DNA of 64,000 nt from Panax quinquefolius (lineage: Eukaryota > Streptophyta > Magnoliopsida > Apiales > Araliaceae). Numbering within the stretch: position 1 is the stretch's first letter; every line of letters starts with the position of its first letter. The notes under the pieces were generated by a model, which did no database searches, was not told where the DNA came from, and saw only the letters and a list, made by a program, of their open reading frames with translations. The DNA lies in assembly GCA_020205615.1 (NCBI GenBank), contig CM035170.1:31248123-31312122 (forward strand), written 5' to 3'. Shown piece by piece: positions 23,988 through 37,263 of the stretch. A program made the position numbers and the translations under genes.

Positions 23988-24428
23988 GTCTCTATTTTTA
24001 TTCAAGGTTTTTTTTTAAAAAAAAAAAATTATAAACTTTCAAAAATTAACATCTCATAAATACATACTCATTCTTTTATTAAGATTTCCTCCATTACAAT
24101 TTACACATATCTTTCAATTTTTTACAATACACATTTAGAGACACAAATATTATATTTAACGACATTTTCAGCAATACAATTGTTTGTTATAATTTTTTTT
24201 GTCATTAATTATTTATGATGAATTTTATTTTGTCGTTAATCATCATATTTGTATAACTAAATATGTATTTAAGAGAAATTGAAGAATATTTGTAATTGAG
24301 GGATCTTAATCCCTGTTTCATGGAAGGATAGCACAAATAGTCAAATCATATACTATGTTATTCCATCTTTATGTCAGGATACTTTACTTCTTTTTTTTGT
24401 ATACATATATATATATATATAAAGATTT
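23988..24428. other. Spacer between the MULE and the hAT-like remnant
   Basis: AT-rich with poly-A/T and a (TA)n run at about 24402-24420. No gene seen. Confidence 0.5.
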
Positions 24429-24585
24429 TAGTGTTGTACAACAAGCCTGTTTGATCTGGTTCGGGTTGGGCCTGTCAGACTTTGGTCGTTGACCAGGGCA
24501 GGTCAGGCCAAGCCAAACCAAAACTATACCACCAAACTATGATTTGATAAGGCTTGTTGTAACACTCCCTTCCCAAAAAGGAAAG

Positions 24586-24922
24586 GGAGGTCACGCGAAA
24601 AGCACAATAAACCTCAAAATTAGTAAATAGATCACTGATAACTTCAAAATATTAATAATGATATCCATCAATGAAGTACTAATTATAATTCTCCAACTAG
24701 AGTCAAAATAATAAAAACCAAAAATCGAAACAACCTAGATGGTCAAAGGTAACACTCTCATCACACTAGTCCTGAATCACCCCTGCAAACCTGCCGGAAG
24801 AAAAACACAGCACGAGCCAATTGCCCAGTATGAATACAGATATACAAAAACAACTAAGACAAAATACTGAACAAAGCCTCAAGTGTAAATACGGATGAAA
24901 ATATACTCTCTAAAGATCTGAA
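24586..24922. repeat. 337-bp direct repeat in chromovirus LTR, copy 1
   Basis: Starts GGAGGTCACGCGAAAAG and ends TCTAAAGATCTGA. It is almost identical to 25177-25513; I counted about six mismatches, so the duplication is recent relative to the LTR. Confidence 0.9.
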
Positions 24923-25176
24923 TGGAATATACCTGAATCAATAAAATTGACGAAACCAATAGAAAAATAAAGAAATAACGAACTAAAGTAACTAACTCAA
25001 TGAATTGAACTGAACAAAAATAAACAAAACTAATACAATGAAATAATAAGCTGAATTAAATGGTTGGGTGTTATTTCATACCGAGTGAGCTCAGAAATAT
25101 ACATTGTCACACAGTCAAATCAAAATAATGCCACACAGCCAAGTCAAAATAATGCCACATAAGCAAGTTAAATGAT

Positions 25177-25513
25177 GGAGGTCACGCGAAAAGCACAATA
25201 AACCTCAAAATTAGTAAATAGATCACTGATAACTTCAAAATATTAATAATGATATCCATTAATGAAGTACTAATTATAATTCTCCAACTAGAGTCAAAAT
25301 AATAAAAACCAAAAATTGAAACAACCTAGATGGTCAAAGGTAACACTCTCATCACACTAGTCCTGAATCACCCCTCCAAACCTGCCGGAAGAAAAACACA
25401 GCATGAGCCAATTGCCCAGTACGAATACAGATATACAAAAACAACTAAGACAAAATACTGAACAAAGCCTCAAGTGTAAATACGGACGAAAATATACTCT
25501 CTAAAGATCTGAA
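25177..25513. repeat. 337-bp direct repeat in chromovirus LTR, copy 2
   Basis: Second copy of the segment at 24586-24922. The gap between the copies (24923-25176) ends in degenerate repeats of about 27 bp built on CACACAGCCAAGTCAAAATAATGC. Confidence 0.9.
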
Positions 25514-25889
25514 ACCAAAATAACGTCACACAGACAAATCATACATTGGACCGTGAATCCAAATGTATGCAAATCAGATAGGTGCGTTTTGCACAACATC
25601 ACAAATTCACAAAACAGAAAATTAGGATTAACTCATACGCCTCCCACAATAAAACACCAAACGGATTACTTCCTCCGGAGCCCAAAATGGAGACGCCGTG
25701 GACTAATCACACTGCCACGGAAAGTGTCATGCCTGTCGTGCAAAGACGACATGCCTGTGGTACCCCCACATGTGGTTACAGCTCAGGTATACCCTACGGT
25801 ATATTCTAACAAAAATACCATGTCACAACACATGCGACATAATACCAACAAAAGGGTTATAATGTACATGTTGAACCATATCAAATCAT

Positions 25890-28370
25890 TGTAAGACCCC
25901 AACTTATTATAAATAAAATTGAATTTCCTCTAATTATTATTGTGAATAATAAGGTGTTAAATTGATATAATATTTTGGTTATGGGTGAAATGTGCAAATT
26001 TTGCAAAATAAGCAAGTGGTTATAAAATAATCATTGTTGCCGGGGAATATTCGTTTGGTCGTGGAATATTCTTGTTGTCGGGGAATATTCGTATTTATGG
26101 GCCCATAATGTAATAACCGCTTGGATGAAGAAAATGACAAGTTTGAGTTGTTATAAATAACGACGTAGTTATTACTGCTAACACCGCTGGAATACCCGTT
26201 GGTTAAAATACGAATCTGGCGTGGATGCACGAGATTGATGAATTATTGATCCTTACGTAAGAAGGCACTACTCAATAATTATTACAAATAATTATTGCTC
26301 AATATTTTATTTTATTGGTTCAATAATTGTCACTGCGTTGATATTTTATATTATTGTTGTTTCAATAATTGTCACCGCACAAGATTTCCCATTATCGGAT
26401 CAATAATTCATATTATTTGAATAATATTATTAGATAGCATTATTGGCAATGTCTAGAAAGTTACATCAAGGAGAGGTTTGGTCACCTAATTGCGCTGCCA
26501 AGAAGAGAGAAATTCTTATTGAAAGCCCCTCTTCCTGGAACTACTGGTTGTCATAAATGTGATTCTCGTAATATTATTTGTGAATAATTAATTATTGATT
26601 CATATGATAAGGAAATATTTATTTTATGTGGATATAAATGTTGGATATATTTATTGTGGTTAAAAATGAAGGAGTTAATGTTGAGGTGTTTTATCAAGAT
26701 TTTTTCGGAATGAATGTATTAAAAATTAAACCAAAGGTTTTTGAGATATATTATGTGAGTTATAATTTTTAATCCGACCGTTGGATCGTTGTGATTTTTG
26801 GATATGTTATACATATATAAGTTGAGTATATGTCCACAAATTTTAAACCGTTAAAAATGAACGTATGATTTGTTATGAATTTTAAGAGGTGACTGATTCA
26901 GAAATTAGGTTTATAAATGATTTTGGTGGAAAATTCTAGAATTGAGTGGGCCCCACTTGTGGTTGGTGAAGAAATGTGCTGAATTTTATTTCAAATGTGG
27001 TGGGTGGCAATAGTAGCGTAAAAGCATCGTGTTTCGGTGTCAAGTCCGCTTTGACGCTTTTAACACTTTCCTATAAATAGAGGGCTAAGTTAGAATTGAA
27101 AATCACACCGTAAACATAAGTTTTCTCTTTCTCTCTATATATCGAGCGTTATTTTGTGAGTATTTAGATACTTTGTGAGTTTATATTTTTCAAAGATAAG
27201 TTTCACAAAGACTATATCCCAAATTCAATCGAAGTACGGTTATTTTGAGGTAAGGGATGTTATTTTCTTCATATATGATATTATTTCTTCAACATCATTA
27301 TGCCGAAGTATTGATCTCGAACTTTTATCAAATTTAGAACTTTTGTGTCGAGATTACTATTCACGATATCTGCACTATTCACGTATCTGAGACTATTCAC
27401 TTAATACAACACTATTCACCAAAAAAAATAAAATTTTCCCTTTTTGTCCAAGATGTTTATTATGGTTACTATCTTTGATTGTATCCATGTTTTGATCTTT
27501 ATTCTTGATTTTTGCTTCAAAATTAGTTATTATGGAGTATTATTGATCTTGGATAAACTGTTATACGAATCCCTACTATTTGTCCTTCTGTCTCACTGGA
27601 TTCGTTTTCTTTAAAATATTTTTCATCATCCTCACCCCAAAATGATGATATTACTAAATATCTTTGGCCCGTAAGTGCAAAGATAAATGATTAATCGATG
27701 AATATATTTGGCCCAGTAGTGCAAAAGATGAACAGTGTTGAGATGAACATGACCAACTGGTGATACAAATGAATATCTTTGGCCATGTAATGCAAAGATG
27801 AATATTTGATTCAAGATGTATATTAATTGATGTTCTGAGGATAAAATATTGATGATGGACTTTTAAATCTTAGAAGATAGTGGAATTCTTTCTCTACTTG
27901 ACTCTTCTAATGGATTGTTTAAGCTCATTGCAGCTTGTTGATCTAAAACTTGTTGTCTATTATATTTTATCGATTTTTTTTCTCAAGAAGACTAATGATA
28001 ATTTGTTGTATATTATCTTAGTCATAATATTCTTTATCAAGTTAGTTGAGCTCACCCTTTTCCTTTTTGTTCCATTTTTCTTCTCGTGAGGTGAGAACAT
28101 AAAGCAGGATCTAGTCTGGGTATGGAGTGATGGTTCTAGAAAGAAGTTTTAGCAGATCCTCACTATTTCGTAAAATAGTGTTTGAATAATTGTAATGAGG
28201 ATTTATTTGAGTATGGATATTGTCTAGAAGACAATATTTGTATTTAAACTCACAGTATGTGTTGTCGTATTTTGCACGATAATTGTATTATTGAAGTTGT
28301 AGTTTGCTTTCTATACCATGTATTTGGCGACTCAGAATGGGCGTTGTATACCTATTTTGGGGGCGTCACA
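25890..28370 (+). mobile_element. Solo LTR of the Ty3 family seen at 2047-4552 (2481 bp)
   Basis: Starts TGTAAGACCCCAAC and ends GGGGGCGTCACA, with a perfect 5-bp target duplication ATCAT (25885-25889 and 28371-28375). No internal region is present, so it is the product of LTR-LTR recombination. Sequence and ends match the LTR at 2047-4552 in the opposite orientation. A TATA-like CTATAAATAG lies at about 27071-27080. It sits inside the chromovirus LTR. Confidence 0.93.
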
Positions 28371-29303
28371 ATCATAATGTCTCCAAAAGAAGGTAACAAC
28401 ATATATCGCTCTCCAAATATCAAAATAGATACTAGACACGATAACTTAATTCAAAGAGTACAAGTACGAGTCCAATGTGTCAACTCCAAAGTGAAACAAA
28501 TATATTAATTTCATAAGAAACAATTATGTGAAATTATAACAGAATTTGAAATGAGGAACAAAACGAACAAATCAAATTTAATAAAGTATCGCTGAAAGAG
28601 TACGAAATCCGTACCTAGAATCGATAATGCAATACCCAAATTTATATTCCAAATATACTTCTTAAATTCCTTCCGTCCGATCAAATAAAATAAAATTATA
28701 TATATATATATATAAATAATAGTATATATATTATAATTTTATCATTAGAATTAACTAATTTGTATATAAAATTTTCAATTTAATTTATAAAAAAACATAG
28801 GTTGGTAATATAATATAAATAATATAATATATATACTATTAATAACATATCACATATACATATGCTGCTTAACAGCTCACGGATCTAACAAATCATGACA
28901 AAGCCCAAATTGTACTAAATTAATTTACCCATCACTTATTAATATTTAGTAGCCCACATAATTTAAATAACTAGTTTGGCCCAAATAAATGACAAAGTCC
29001 AATTAATATGTTTTAAAATAAAATAATTTTTTTTATTTAATATTTTTTTCCGGGTATTATATCACCTACCCCTTAAAAAGGATTCCGTCCCCGAAATCGT
29101 AGGAGTAACAAAGATTTACCTGACATTAACGAGGTGATGATACTCTTGTCGAATAGTCTTTTACGCCTCCCAAGTAGCTACGCGCTCTGGATAATTTTAG
29201 GAAAAATAAAATTTATATTTAATTATTAACAAAAATCTGGATTATTACACTTGTAGGTCAGGCCAGGCCTTGGGCCAAAGCTGGTCTTGCATGTGACAAC
29301 TCA

Positions 29304-31930
29304 AAAAATTGGATTGTTCAGAAATTTAGTTTCAAAAATTAGTTATTAATAAAATGAATATTTATTATTTTATTAATAATATTCTGTAGGGTTTCATAAG
29401 AATGTAAGAAAATGTAGAAAACGTGAGTCGTGGAGTCAAAACGGAAGAACGAGCGAAGAACCTTAATAACGTAAAACGAACGAATAATGAAATTTAAGTC
29501 AATCGAATGGCATGTTAATGGATTCAGAATAAAATTCTGTCTAGTGGAAGCTAAAGTACGTAAGATAATGAAGAAAATGGCTTTAGAATGAATCCATTTT
29601 GAATTATAACAAAGAAGTTATAAGATTTCAAAGTAAGCGTCTCAACTATGTTAGAACACTTCAAGAAAAAAAATGAGTTTTTGAACTGGCGCTGCAACGC
29701 TAGTTTGAACTAGAAATGGGCGTCATGGTAACTTGGTAGAAAGCCGTGTACTTCTAACTCGCGCTTCTGACACCACCAATAATAGGGGGAACCGTACTGC
29801 AGTACACGGCAGTAGAAAAACCCAGAGAAGAGCTTATAACTGCTCAACTCTTGGGAGAAGTGTAAGGAAAGATAATGAACATATAGTTCACATAATGTAA
29901 CACTTAAACAACTGATTTAAACCTTTAATAAAGGTTGAATGGGATTAAAAGACAAAGAATGTAAACCCAAATTACATAAATGGTTTTCATAAATCGTATC
30001 CACGTTAAACGAACGTTCTAAGTATACATTGGTTTAGACGATGATGAATGTTAAGTATGATAATCAAGAATTGATTGAAGATTGTAAAATATAAGCGCAA
30101 AGTGCGTACTTGGAATGCAGGATCCCATATTCGGGAATACGGTAGACTGTATTCAAGTAAAATGAACGCTTAAGATTACATGAAATGTAATTACTTAAAC
30201 GTTGAATAAAGATGCCGACTTATAACATTTAAATGTTATAAAGTTGTAACGAAACAGTAATGGAGTTAACTAAGGTTCCTAACTTAGATCGAACAAAGAA
30301 TATAACAAAAAACGTAAGCGTTAAAACATGTAAACCAACAAAAGCGGTTCGTGTACGCGTAAGTTAAACGTGATAAGCATACACATTTATGTATGGTTTA
30401 AACGTAAGGTAATGAAGACTAATGATTAAACTTGTGAACGATGAAGAAATTGAGTTAATGTCAATGACGTATAACATTAAGAAGCCGAGTTAATGATTAT
30501 AACTTGGATAACGTTCCGAGTCGAATGAACTGGACGTTTAAAGATATGAATAAGGTAATGTAAAATGTTTAACGCTATGAACGCATAGTATTAACATTGA
30601 ATAATTGTTCTGAGTATACAAAATATTGTATGACTTAGACGGTATTGAATAATCCTAAGGTATGACATTTAATTGTCAGAAAGTCATAAGGAAAGAAAAT
30701 TAACTTAACGAATATTATAGATGTGACAACCGGAAAATTTAGAAGATCTTGAATGATTAAATTAAAGGATAAAGAATAAAACCTAGATTGGAAATAGAGG
30801 ATTAATTAAAAAATTTAAAGAACCTATACAGTTTAATTTAAAATTTTAAGCAATGTAAGGGAATTAAAAGACAATGGTAGAAATATTGAATAGTAAGGAA
30901 TGAGAAGATAAAGAATAGATGTGAGAAATATGGGTTTCGAAAAATTCAAATCCCTAGAATGGATTTATATGTGTATTTGAAGTATGTATGTGATTAAATA
31001 AATAAATATATTTAGTATATATATTTATTTATTATATAAAAAAAATTAAATAGAAAGTTGCATAACCTAATTATAAATTAGGTATTATAATTAAATAACC
31101 TAAAATATTATCTTTATTTAGTGATCCTAGTATTTAATTATATACTAATTGTCGACGTCGGGATTTTTATTTGTTCCTTTCTGTTCTTTATCTAATTTGG
31201 TGTTCTCATGTTAGGTGAGATTTGTTTGAAAAAATAAGTTTGAAAAGGTCCGACATGTATATGTCGACGATTTGACTCTAAGAGTCGCCAGTTGGTATTT
31301 TTAAATGGTTGCACCAACTCAACCGAGAAAAGGTTTGCACAAAGACCTAGTGATGTGACACTGTTTAACTGGTCTGTGAAACCGAGATTCGTTAGGGTCC
31401 GAGGGATTGATTTAACGGAGGGAAGGTGTTAGGCACCCCACTACTTCCGTGGTGACACAATTACCGACACTTTTTAATTTAAACTTTTATCTGAATGTGT
31501 GTGTATGTAGGTCAATGTGCAATTGTTTGGAAGTAGTGCTATGCCTCATTTGCACCTATATACAAAGGGTTTGAATTTTGTATAAAAAGTTCAATTTTAA
31601 CGAGATATGGCAGTGACGTTTTGTAAAACAGATTTTTCAAACTCATGTGCTCAATAGTAATTGAGGCCTATGATACTTCCATTTATTATGTGTTCGACTG
31701 GATTGCTTTTATTATTTTCGAGATGTGAGACATATTCAAGAAAATAAGATACATAGCAGTGCCGAACTCCTTGTGGGCATGAAGGCCTACTAAGGAAATT
31801 CAGACACTGTGAATAATTTACAAGCTGGCTTTAGCTAAAAATGTCCATCACGGGAACCGAATCTAGATTCAAGAACTGAATCTGTGATCACATTATTCCT
31901 AGGCTCACATGATGATGTAGTATGTACAAA
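29304..31930. repeat. Decayed LTR-like sequence
   Basis: No gene found. TGTGACAACCGG at 30722 looks like an LTR start, and words such as CGAGCGAAGAACC and AACGTAAGCG recur here and, inverted, in the chromovirus LTR at 38770-40770. Another block at about 31141-31500 contains GGGAAGGTGTTAGGCACCCC (written here as a single 20-base motif), which I have seen in plant repeats of the Tat/Ogre kind. I treat the region as old LTR-retrotransposon debris. Confidence 0.5.
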
Positions 31931-33367
31931 AGCTGTAAACAGTTATATATATATATATATATATATACACACTATTACATAGATAGCTTCAACTATGCAT
32001 TTTAGCCTTTCCCTTATCTTTATCGGATCCTTGATCATTTCGATTAACTTGCCTAGCTGCATTCATATGGTTCAAGTAAGAGTGAGCATAACTAGCTCAG
32101 CAAGTACAACAATTACAACTAAATAGCATGCTTGAAACATAGGAATCGTATATCTTTAATAAATGAACAATAATTACAAAGTACTATCGATAATTCAAAA
32201 TAACACTTCTCTTTTCCTTCAAAACGTTTTACAATGACAATATTCAGTAAAACATCAATTCCAGTCCAAGACCATGAGCATTTCATACTTTCTTTGAAAA
32301 GGACAACCCGACACTAAGTCCGTAAGTCCGACATATCTTACGAGCACGTCTAGGTGATCAGCCTATAGTACTCTATGTTGATCAACACTACATTCTTTAA
32401 ACGTATGTACGTTTAAGTTGTGGCAACCTCACGTACCTGTCGATTGATGACAAAACATTTTAGCATACTCAGTGTTCATTTGAAAACCACACCAACATTG
32501 TTTGGTAAAACATCGACAATACTTTGATGGATTATAAGAAATCCAACATATCGTAAATCTAGCCGAAAGAATTGGCTTTGACTTCATCATACATCAATTC
32601 ATGCGTAAGAATACATGAATCACAAAGCTTGTCCAGATTGAACTGAAACAAGGGTTAGAACACTTGCCTTGATTCTCGCTATCAAGTATTACACGCTCAC
32701 TTTAAGTCTTTAAGGTCTCTACAGTATATAATCACATAACGTAACACATTAGGTCATGAATAAACATACATGGTTCCTAATGAATCTTACCCTTCTTCTC
32801 AATCAATCATGACTTAGACTGTTTATTATTGGTTCTGGCTTATCACATTACATTGTCATTACGTTCATGTTCGATTGGTTATCTCCAACCTTTAGTTATC
32901 ATACGTAAGGTTTAACAATGTCTTAAATAATGTTACATTACGTTGTAGTTCATTACTAATCAGTTTTACTTTATTTCTTTACTTATAAACTTTCCTTACT
33001 ATGCATCCCTATATCGAGTGGTATATGCCACTTTTCTTTTTCTTTATGTTGTATCATGCTTGCTTCACATCGATAAGTAGGTTTTATATCTACTTATCCG
33101 GTATCTATTACTTGAATTAGTTGCTTAAAACTATATTTCTTAGTTACTTTTCATACATTTTATGTTATTTTGTAGGCTATGACATAACATTGGCATGAAG
33201 AAGTAAGGAAAAGCAATTCAAACATCTTTTGGACAAAAATATGTAAGCAAATGCAAGAAGGGAAGATTGAAGGACTTTTAACACCAAGTTGGATGCATAT
33301 TCTTGGCTTGTTACTTGGAATTTATTGTAGATCTACTTCTTAGCTTTCCAAAACATCTTGAATCATC

Positions 33368-34746
33368 ACAATTGGAGTTCGGATGCGAGAGTTATGGCCT
33401 TTTTATCAACACAAATCAAAGTTAAGAGTTGTTATGCTTGCCATTTACATAGCATCTACTTCAAGCTCTATTTTCACCTTCCTCCATCCCAAATATGTCA
33501 ATTGTTAAAGAACAAAAGTTGTAGATCTCGTCATTATCTTCGATTTGATAGGTGGCAGGCCCTGTAACTCAAATGGGATCAAAAGTTATGCCTATTTTAC
33601 CAAAGGACGTCGCATTAGGAAAAAGAGTAGCGCGTACCGCGCCATACACAGCGCGGGGCGCGCTATGCCACCAGAAAGTAGTGCGGGGCGCGCTCTAAAT
33701 GACCTAGGGATAGCGTGGGCCGCACTGATCAGCGGGGGGACAACTTATTTGGGTTATTTGATGTCCAATTTGAGTTAGAATAGGATTCTTAATTGCATAA
33801 CTTGCTAGGGTATCCATTAGAACTATAAATACATGATGAGAGGCATAAAAGAGAGGATAGATAGGCTAGTTTTGGAGGATTCCATTAGATTAGATTAGAG
33901 TAAATTAGATCAAAACACTAGTTCTTGTTAGATTTGAAGATTGAAGCAACTTGGAGACCATTGAAGATTCAAAGTAGGAGTAAGGAAGGAGCTTCAAATC
34001 TATAGACAATAGATTCTATCTTCTCATCTTCTTCTATCTTTGTCTTTTAATGATTATTCAATTGTGGATCCTTAGTTTTAATTCAATAATTATGAACTAA
34101 TTCTTTGTTTGAGATTACAATGGATCTTATTGTGTAGTTTATTTTAATATGTTTCGCTACCAATTATTATGTTCTATTATGAGGATTGTCTATTGTGATT
34201 TGGACTTAATTGCTTAATTGCCTAGCTATCAATTACCGTGATAATCTATATGAACTTGAGAGATGAAGTATTGATTTAGATCTTATCATGATAACATGTG
34301 TTTGTGATTTCTGCATAGATGGAATTCATGAATCGTGTTTAGGATAGAGATATGCCTTTACGCCATATGTAATCTTATAGAGAACTTGTGCTTTAAATCC
34401 TTTTTAATTGTAATTCATATAGAGATATAGTGGATTAGTTAATTAGGGTGTCTTGCTTAATTCTATCATCTGTGGATTTAAGTGAGTATGAGTATTATGC
34501 ATCGAGAGGTGGTTTTATCTGCTTTAGTGTTCTTGATTAACAATTCAGGATAGAGAATAATTGATGAGAAGTGTGTTACCTTAAATGAAGCAATAAGTGA
34601 AGTTGTGATCTTAAATCTCTGTAATCTTAATTTAACTAGTAGAATTTAATAGTAGTTTAATTATTAATTGAAATTCATTCGTTTAAATAAGATTTAGTTG
34701 GTTACGTGTTAGTACTTGGTGATTTTTATTAAACAATTCCTCGTGG
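33368..34746 (+). repeat. Left LTR copy of the Athila/Tat-like element (3' end missing)
   Basis: Aligned with 37264-38640. It stops at GGGAAC, where the right copy continues for about 70-90 bp; the lost end is replaced by a foreign LTR fragment at 34751. The 5' part of this LTR probably extends back to 33019. Confidence 0.75.
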
Positions 34747-34750
34747 GAAC

Positions 34751-34925
34751 TGTGACAACCCCAAAATAGGTCCATTCCATCCAACCCATTCCGAGTCGCC
34801 AAATACATGGTACAGAAAACAACTACAACTTTATTACAACAATTGTTGTGCAAAATACAACAACACATATGCTGTGAGTTTGGATTCAAATATATACCAA
34901 CTGTGACTCTCATCCCAACCTTGGA
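34751..34925 (-). repeat. Fragment of a Ty3 LTR related to 2047-4552
   Basis: TGTGACAACCCCAAAATAGG, then words shared with 2047-2200 (GAGTCGCCAAATACATGGTACAG, given as GAGTCGCC..ATGGTAC; CTGTGAGTTTGGATTC). About 175 bp of the LTR end, fused to the broken left LTR of the Athila-like element. Confidence 0.65.
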
Positions 34926-35131
34926 TAGCACGTCACAATGACACCTTACATAAAGGTATAGTCAAAAACTGTTTTAGAAATTAGAATCTTTGGGAAGTGC
35001 TCAAGGAAACCTTCATACATGGGAGGCCATGCGTCTAGGTTATGATAGATATCATATGGCCATAGAATTATCCTTGGTTGACCCAATAGACCCTAAAGAA
35101 AAATGAAAAGATTACTATCATATTCTTTCCA

Positions 35132-35920
35132 ATGGTGAGGGATGTAATATTAAAGGGCATAACAAACCTAGAGGAGATGAGTATTAGCCAAGAGCTGTCA
35201 ACCCAACATTTTAATAATTGGATGGAACAACTAGTCACTACCTCAACCAATGGTCCTCAATACATGGCTTCCGAGACTGAAATAGAAAATTCAAGGCTGG
35301 GAGAATTATTGTCCAAGTTCATAGCAGATGAGGAGAAGATGAGTAATCAAGCGAACCCAAATCAAAATCTTACGGATCAGACATAGTAAATGACCAAAGC
35401 CGTAAGCAACCTTCCTCCAAACACTTGGCCTTATGACATGGATGACGAAATTGACGGAGAACCCGAACCAAATCTGCGACTGGATGAGCCACAAGATATC
35501 AAAAGTGTGGAGACAATTGGGGATAATGAAATAGAGGTCAACGAAGATCTAAATGGGTCTCCACCAACGATCAAAGAGTCAGTCAGATTTACAAAATCAT
35601 GCCCACTTGGTAGTCATGTCGTCGGTGAAGCTCTTGATGACATAAGAGCGAGTACAATTTTGAATCCATGGTGGGACGAGAAAAAGAAGATAGACAAAGA
35701 GCCCATTGTGTGTGACAAGCTTCCATGCCCCAAAGTGATCACATACACAATGAAGAAAACACCTAGCTGTGGGACGTTCTTGATTAAGAGCATACCAAAT
35801 CAAAGCATGCTAGGTAACTTTGATGCATTGGCCATCACAAATGGGAACTTACCAAAAGCTATATTATTTCCGATGGATGGAGGATTCCTCAACTTTCGAA
35901 GAGGAATTGGATTGCGTTGA
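35132..35920 (+). pseudogene. Unrecognised ORF of the Athila/Tat-like element, two stops
   Basis: Open from an ATG at 35132 to a stop at 35920 except for two adjacent stops (TAG TAA) at 35384-35389; about 262 codons in one frame. The product is acidic in its first two thirds (runs such as DDEIDGEPEPN), then has a segment with PWWDEKKK and TPSCGTFLIKSIPNQ. I recognise no domain; it is not RT, protease or integrase. It lies just before the Athila-type 3' untranslated landmarks, so it is the element's own remnant ORF or a captured gene. The function is unknown. Confidence 0.5.
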
Positions 35921-37263
35921 CCAGACAAAGTCTGGCTGAAGGACTATAAATCAAGAGCTTATTGGGACGCAACCCAAGCTCTAAACCTTTTCTTCCTTAT
36001 TTATTCTTTATATTTTAGTTTATAGTCTAGCTCAAATATTTAGTTTTCAAAGAATAATGACTCCATAATGGTATGCTCGCAGGTAAGACAAGAAAAAGAG
36101 AGTCACCAAGCTATCGACCCCTAGCGGCGGCACACGCCTAATCTGCAGACACACGGCACGTATGCATACTACCCCTGCAGACACTTAATGACATGCTAGC
36201 GCGGGCCAGGCTACCCAATACACAGACACAACATGGGGCGCGACGATCACGCCAAAGAACTCCCCGACCTCCTAGCGTGGGCCATTATCTCATGATATCC
36301 ACGGCCATGAGCCACTACCGCTTGGAAATCCTAGGTGTTAAAAGTATTTTAATTGCAATGTTATTCAAGTCCAACTCAAGTGTGGTTCTTTGATTTATTC
36401 CAATGTGTCCGCCTATTCTTCGCACTTAGCGCATAAGTAGAAAAAAATGCAAGATTTTCGTGGAAGTCCTCTCTTTTAATTTTTCCTATCTTAGCCATTG
36501 AGGACAATGTCTATTTTAAGTTTGGGAGCATTTTAGTATCGTATTACATATAGTTAGTTATTTACATTGTAGTTCATATGTTACATTTAATTTTTGCATT
36601 CACTTTGTTGAAATAAAAAAATTGAAAAATTAAAAAATTAGTAGTTAGTTTACTATGTTTATATAACATTTAGTACATCTGGCATGAGTCCAGCTGTTTG
36701 ATATTTACAGTTTATTTCGGCCAATGATGAAATTGGAATTGGGTAGACAAGTATGGTACTGACTATTAGAGCTTTGATGTGATTTCCTGTTAGGAATTGA
36801 GTCTTTTTCTGTTTGAAACTGGTATAACAAGGATAACACAGTAATAACAACTTGTTGATTGATTGAGTTTAAATTGATACATAATGGGACTCTAAAGGAT
36901 AATGCTAGTTTAAATAAGAGAATGACAAGGATAGGCAGTGAAGGCGAAGAATTAGGTAAGAACCTAAGTTTGTGGGAAAAAGTGGGGTATATAAGCTTCT
37001 AAGAAAAAAAAGAAGAAAAGATATTGAGTTGAATAAATTGAGTCCTGTGATGGGTCGAGAAGAAGCGTGAAATGCACACCCTATAAACACAGGCGTGAGA
37101 TGGAGCGTAAAACGCACTCACTATAAAAAAAAGAAAAAGGAAAAAAATGAATAAAACGGGAAATAAGAGCAAAAAGCCCCCATAGATGAAAAATGAAGCA
37201 CAAGTATCCCATGTTGACCCTCGATATTGTTAATTGTTTAATTTTAGTTGAAGCACAAGTATC

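Larger units (their letters stand above)
24558..29249 (-). mobile_element. Internally deleted Ty3 chromovirus with 3' LTR, split by a solo LTR
   Basis: Bounded by TGTAACACTCCC and ...GATTATTACA, with a perfect 5-bp duplication CTTGT (24553-24557 and 29250-29254). On the minus strand it starts with a short piece of 5' LTR, jumps to the end of integrase (ERVATWEA, stop, KTIRQEYHHL; about 29190-29115), then a purine tract near 29063-29078, then a 3' LTR (29062 down to 24558, about 2.0 kb without the inserted solo LTR). Nearly all of gag-pol has been lost by internal deletion. Confidence 0.75.
24429..29303. mobile_element. hAT-like remnant split by a retrotransposon
   Basis: The left end TAGTGTTGTACAACAAGCC resembles the TIR of the hAT at 57614 (TAGTGGTGCACAACAGGCC), followed by the same CAGGCC-rich subterminal words (24429-24552). 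The pattern resumes after the inserted retroelement at 29255-29290 and may end at TGTGACAACTCA (29292-29303). The candidate 8-bp flanks AAAGATTT and AAAAATTG agree at 6 of 8 positions in AT-rich DNA, so the right border is uncertain. Confidence 0.45.

Noticed and set aside
30722..31140. Intact LTR starting at TGTGACAACCGG
   Set aside because: No matching end, partner LTR, primer site or target duplication could be found; treated as decayed debris.
33545..33778. ORF with GCGCGGGGCGCGC runs, also present at 37407-37676
   Set aside because: Both copies lie in LTRs of the Athila-like element; the shared frame reflects LTR identity, not a gene.
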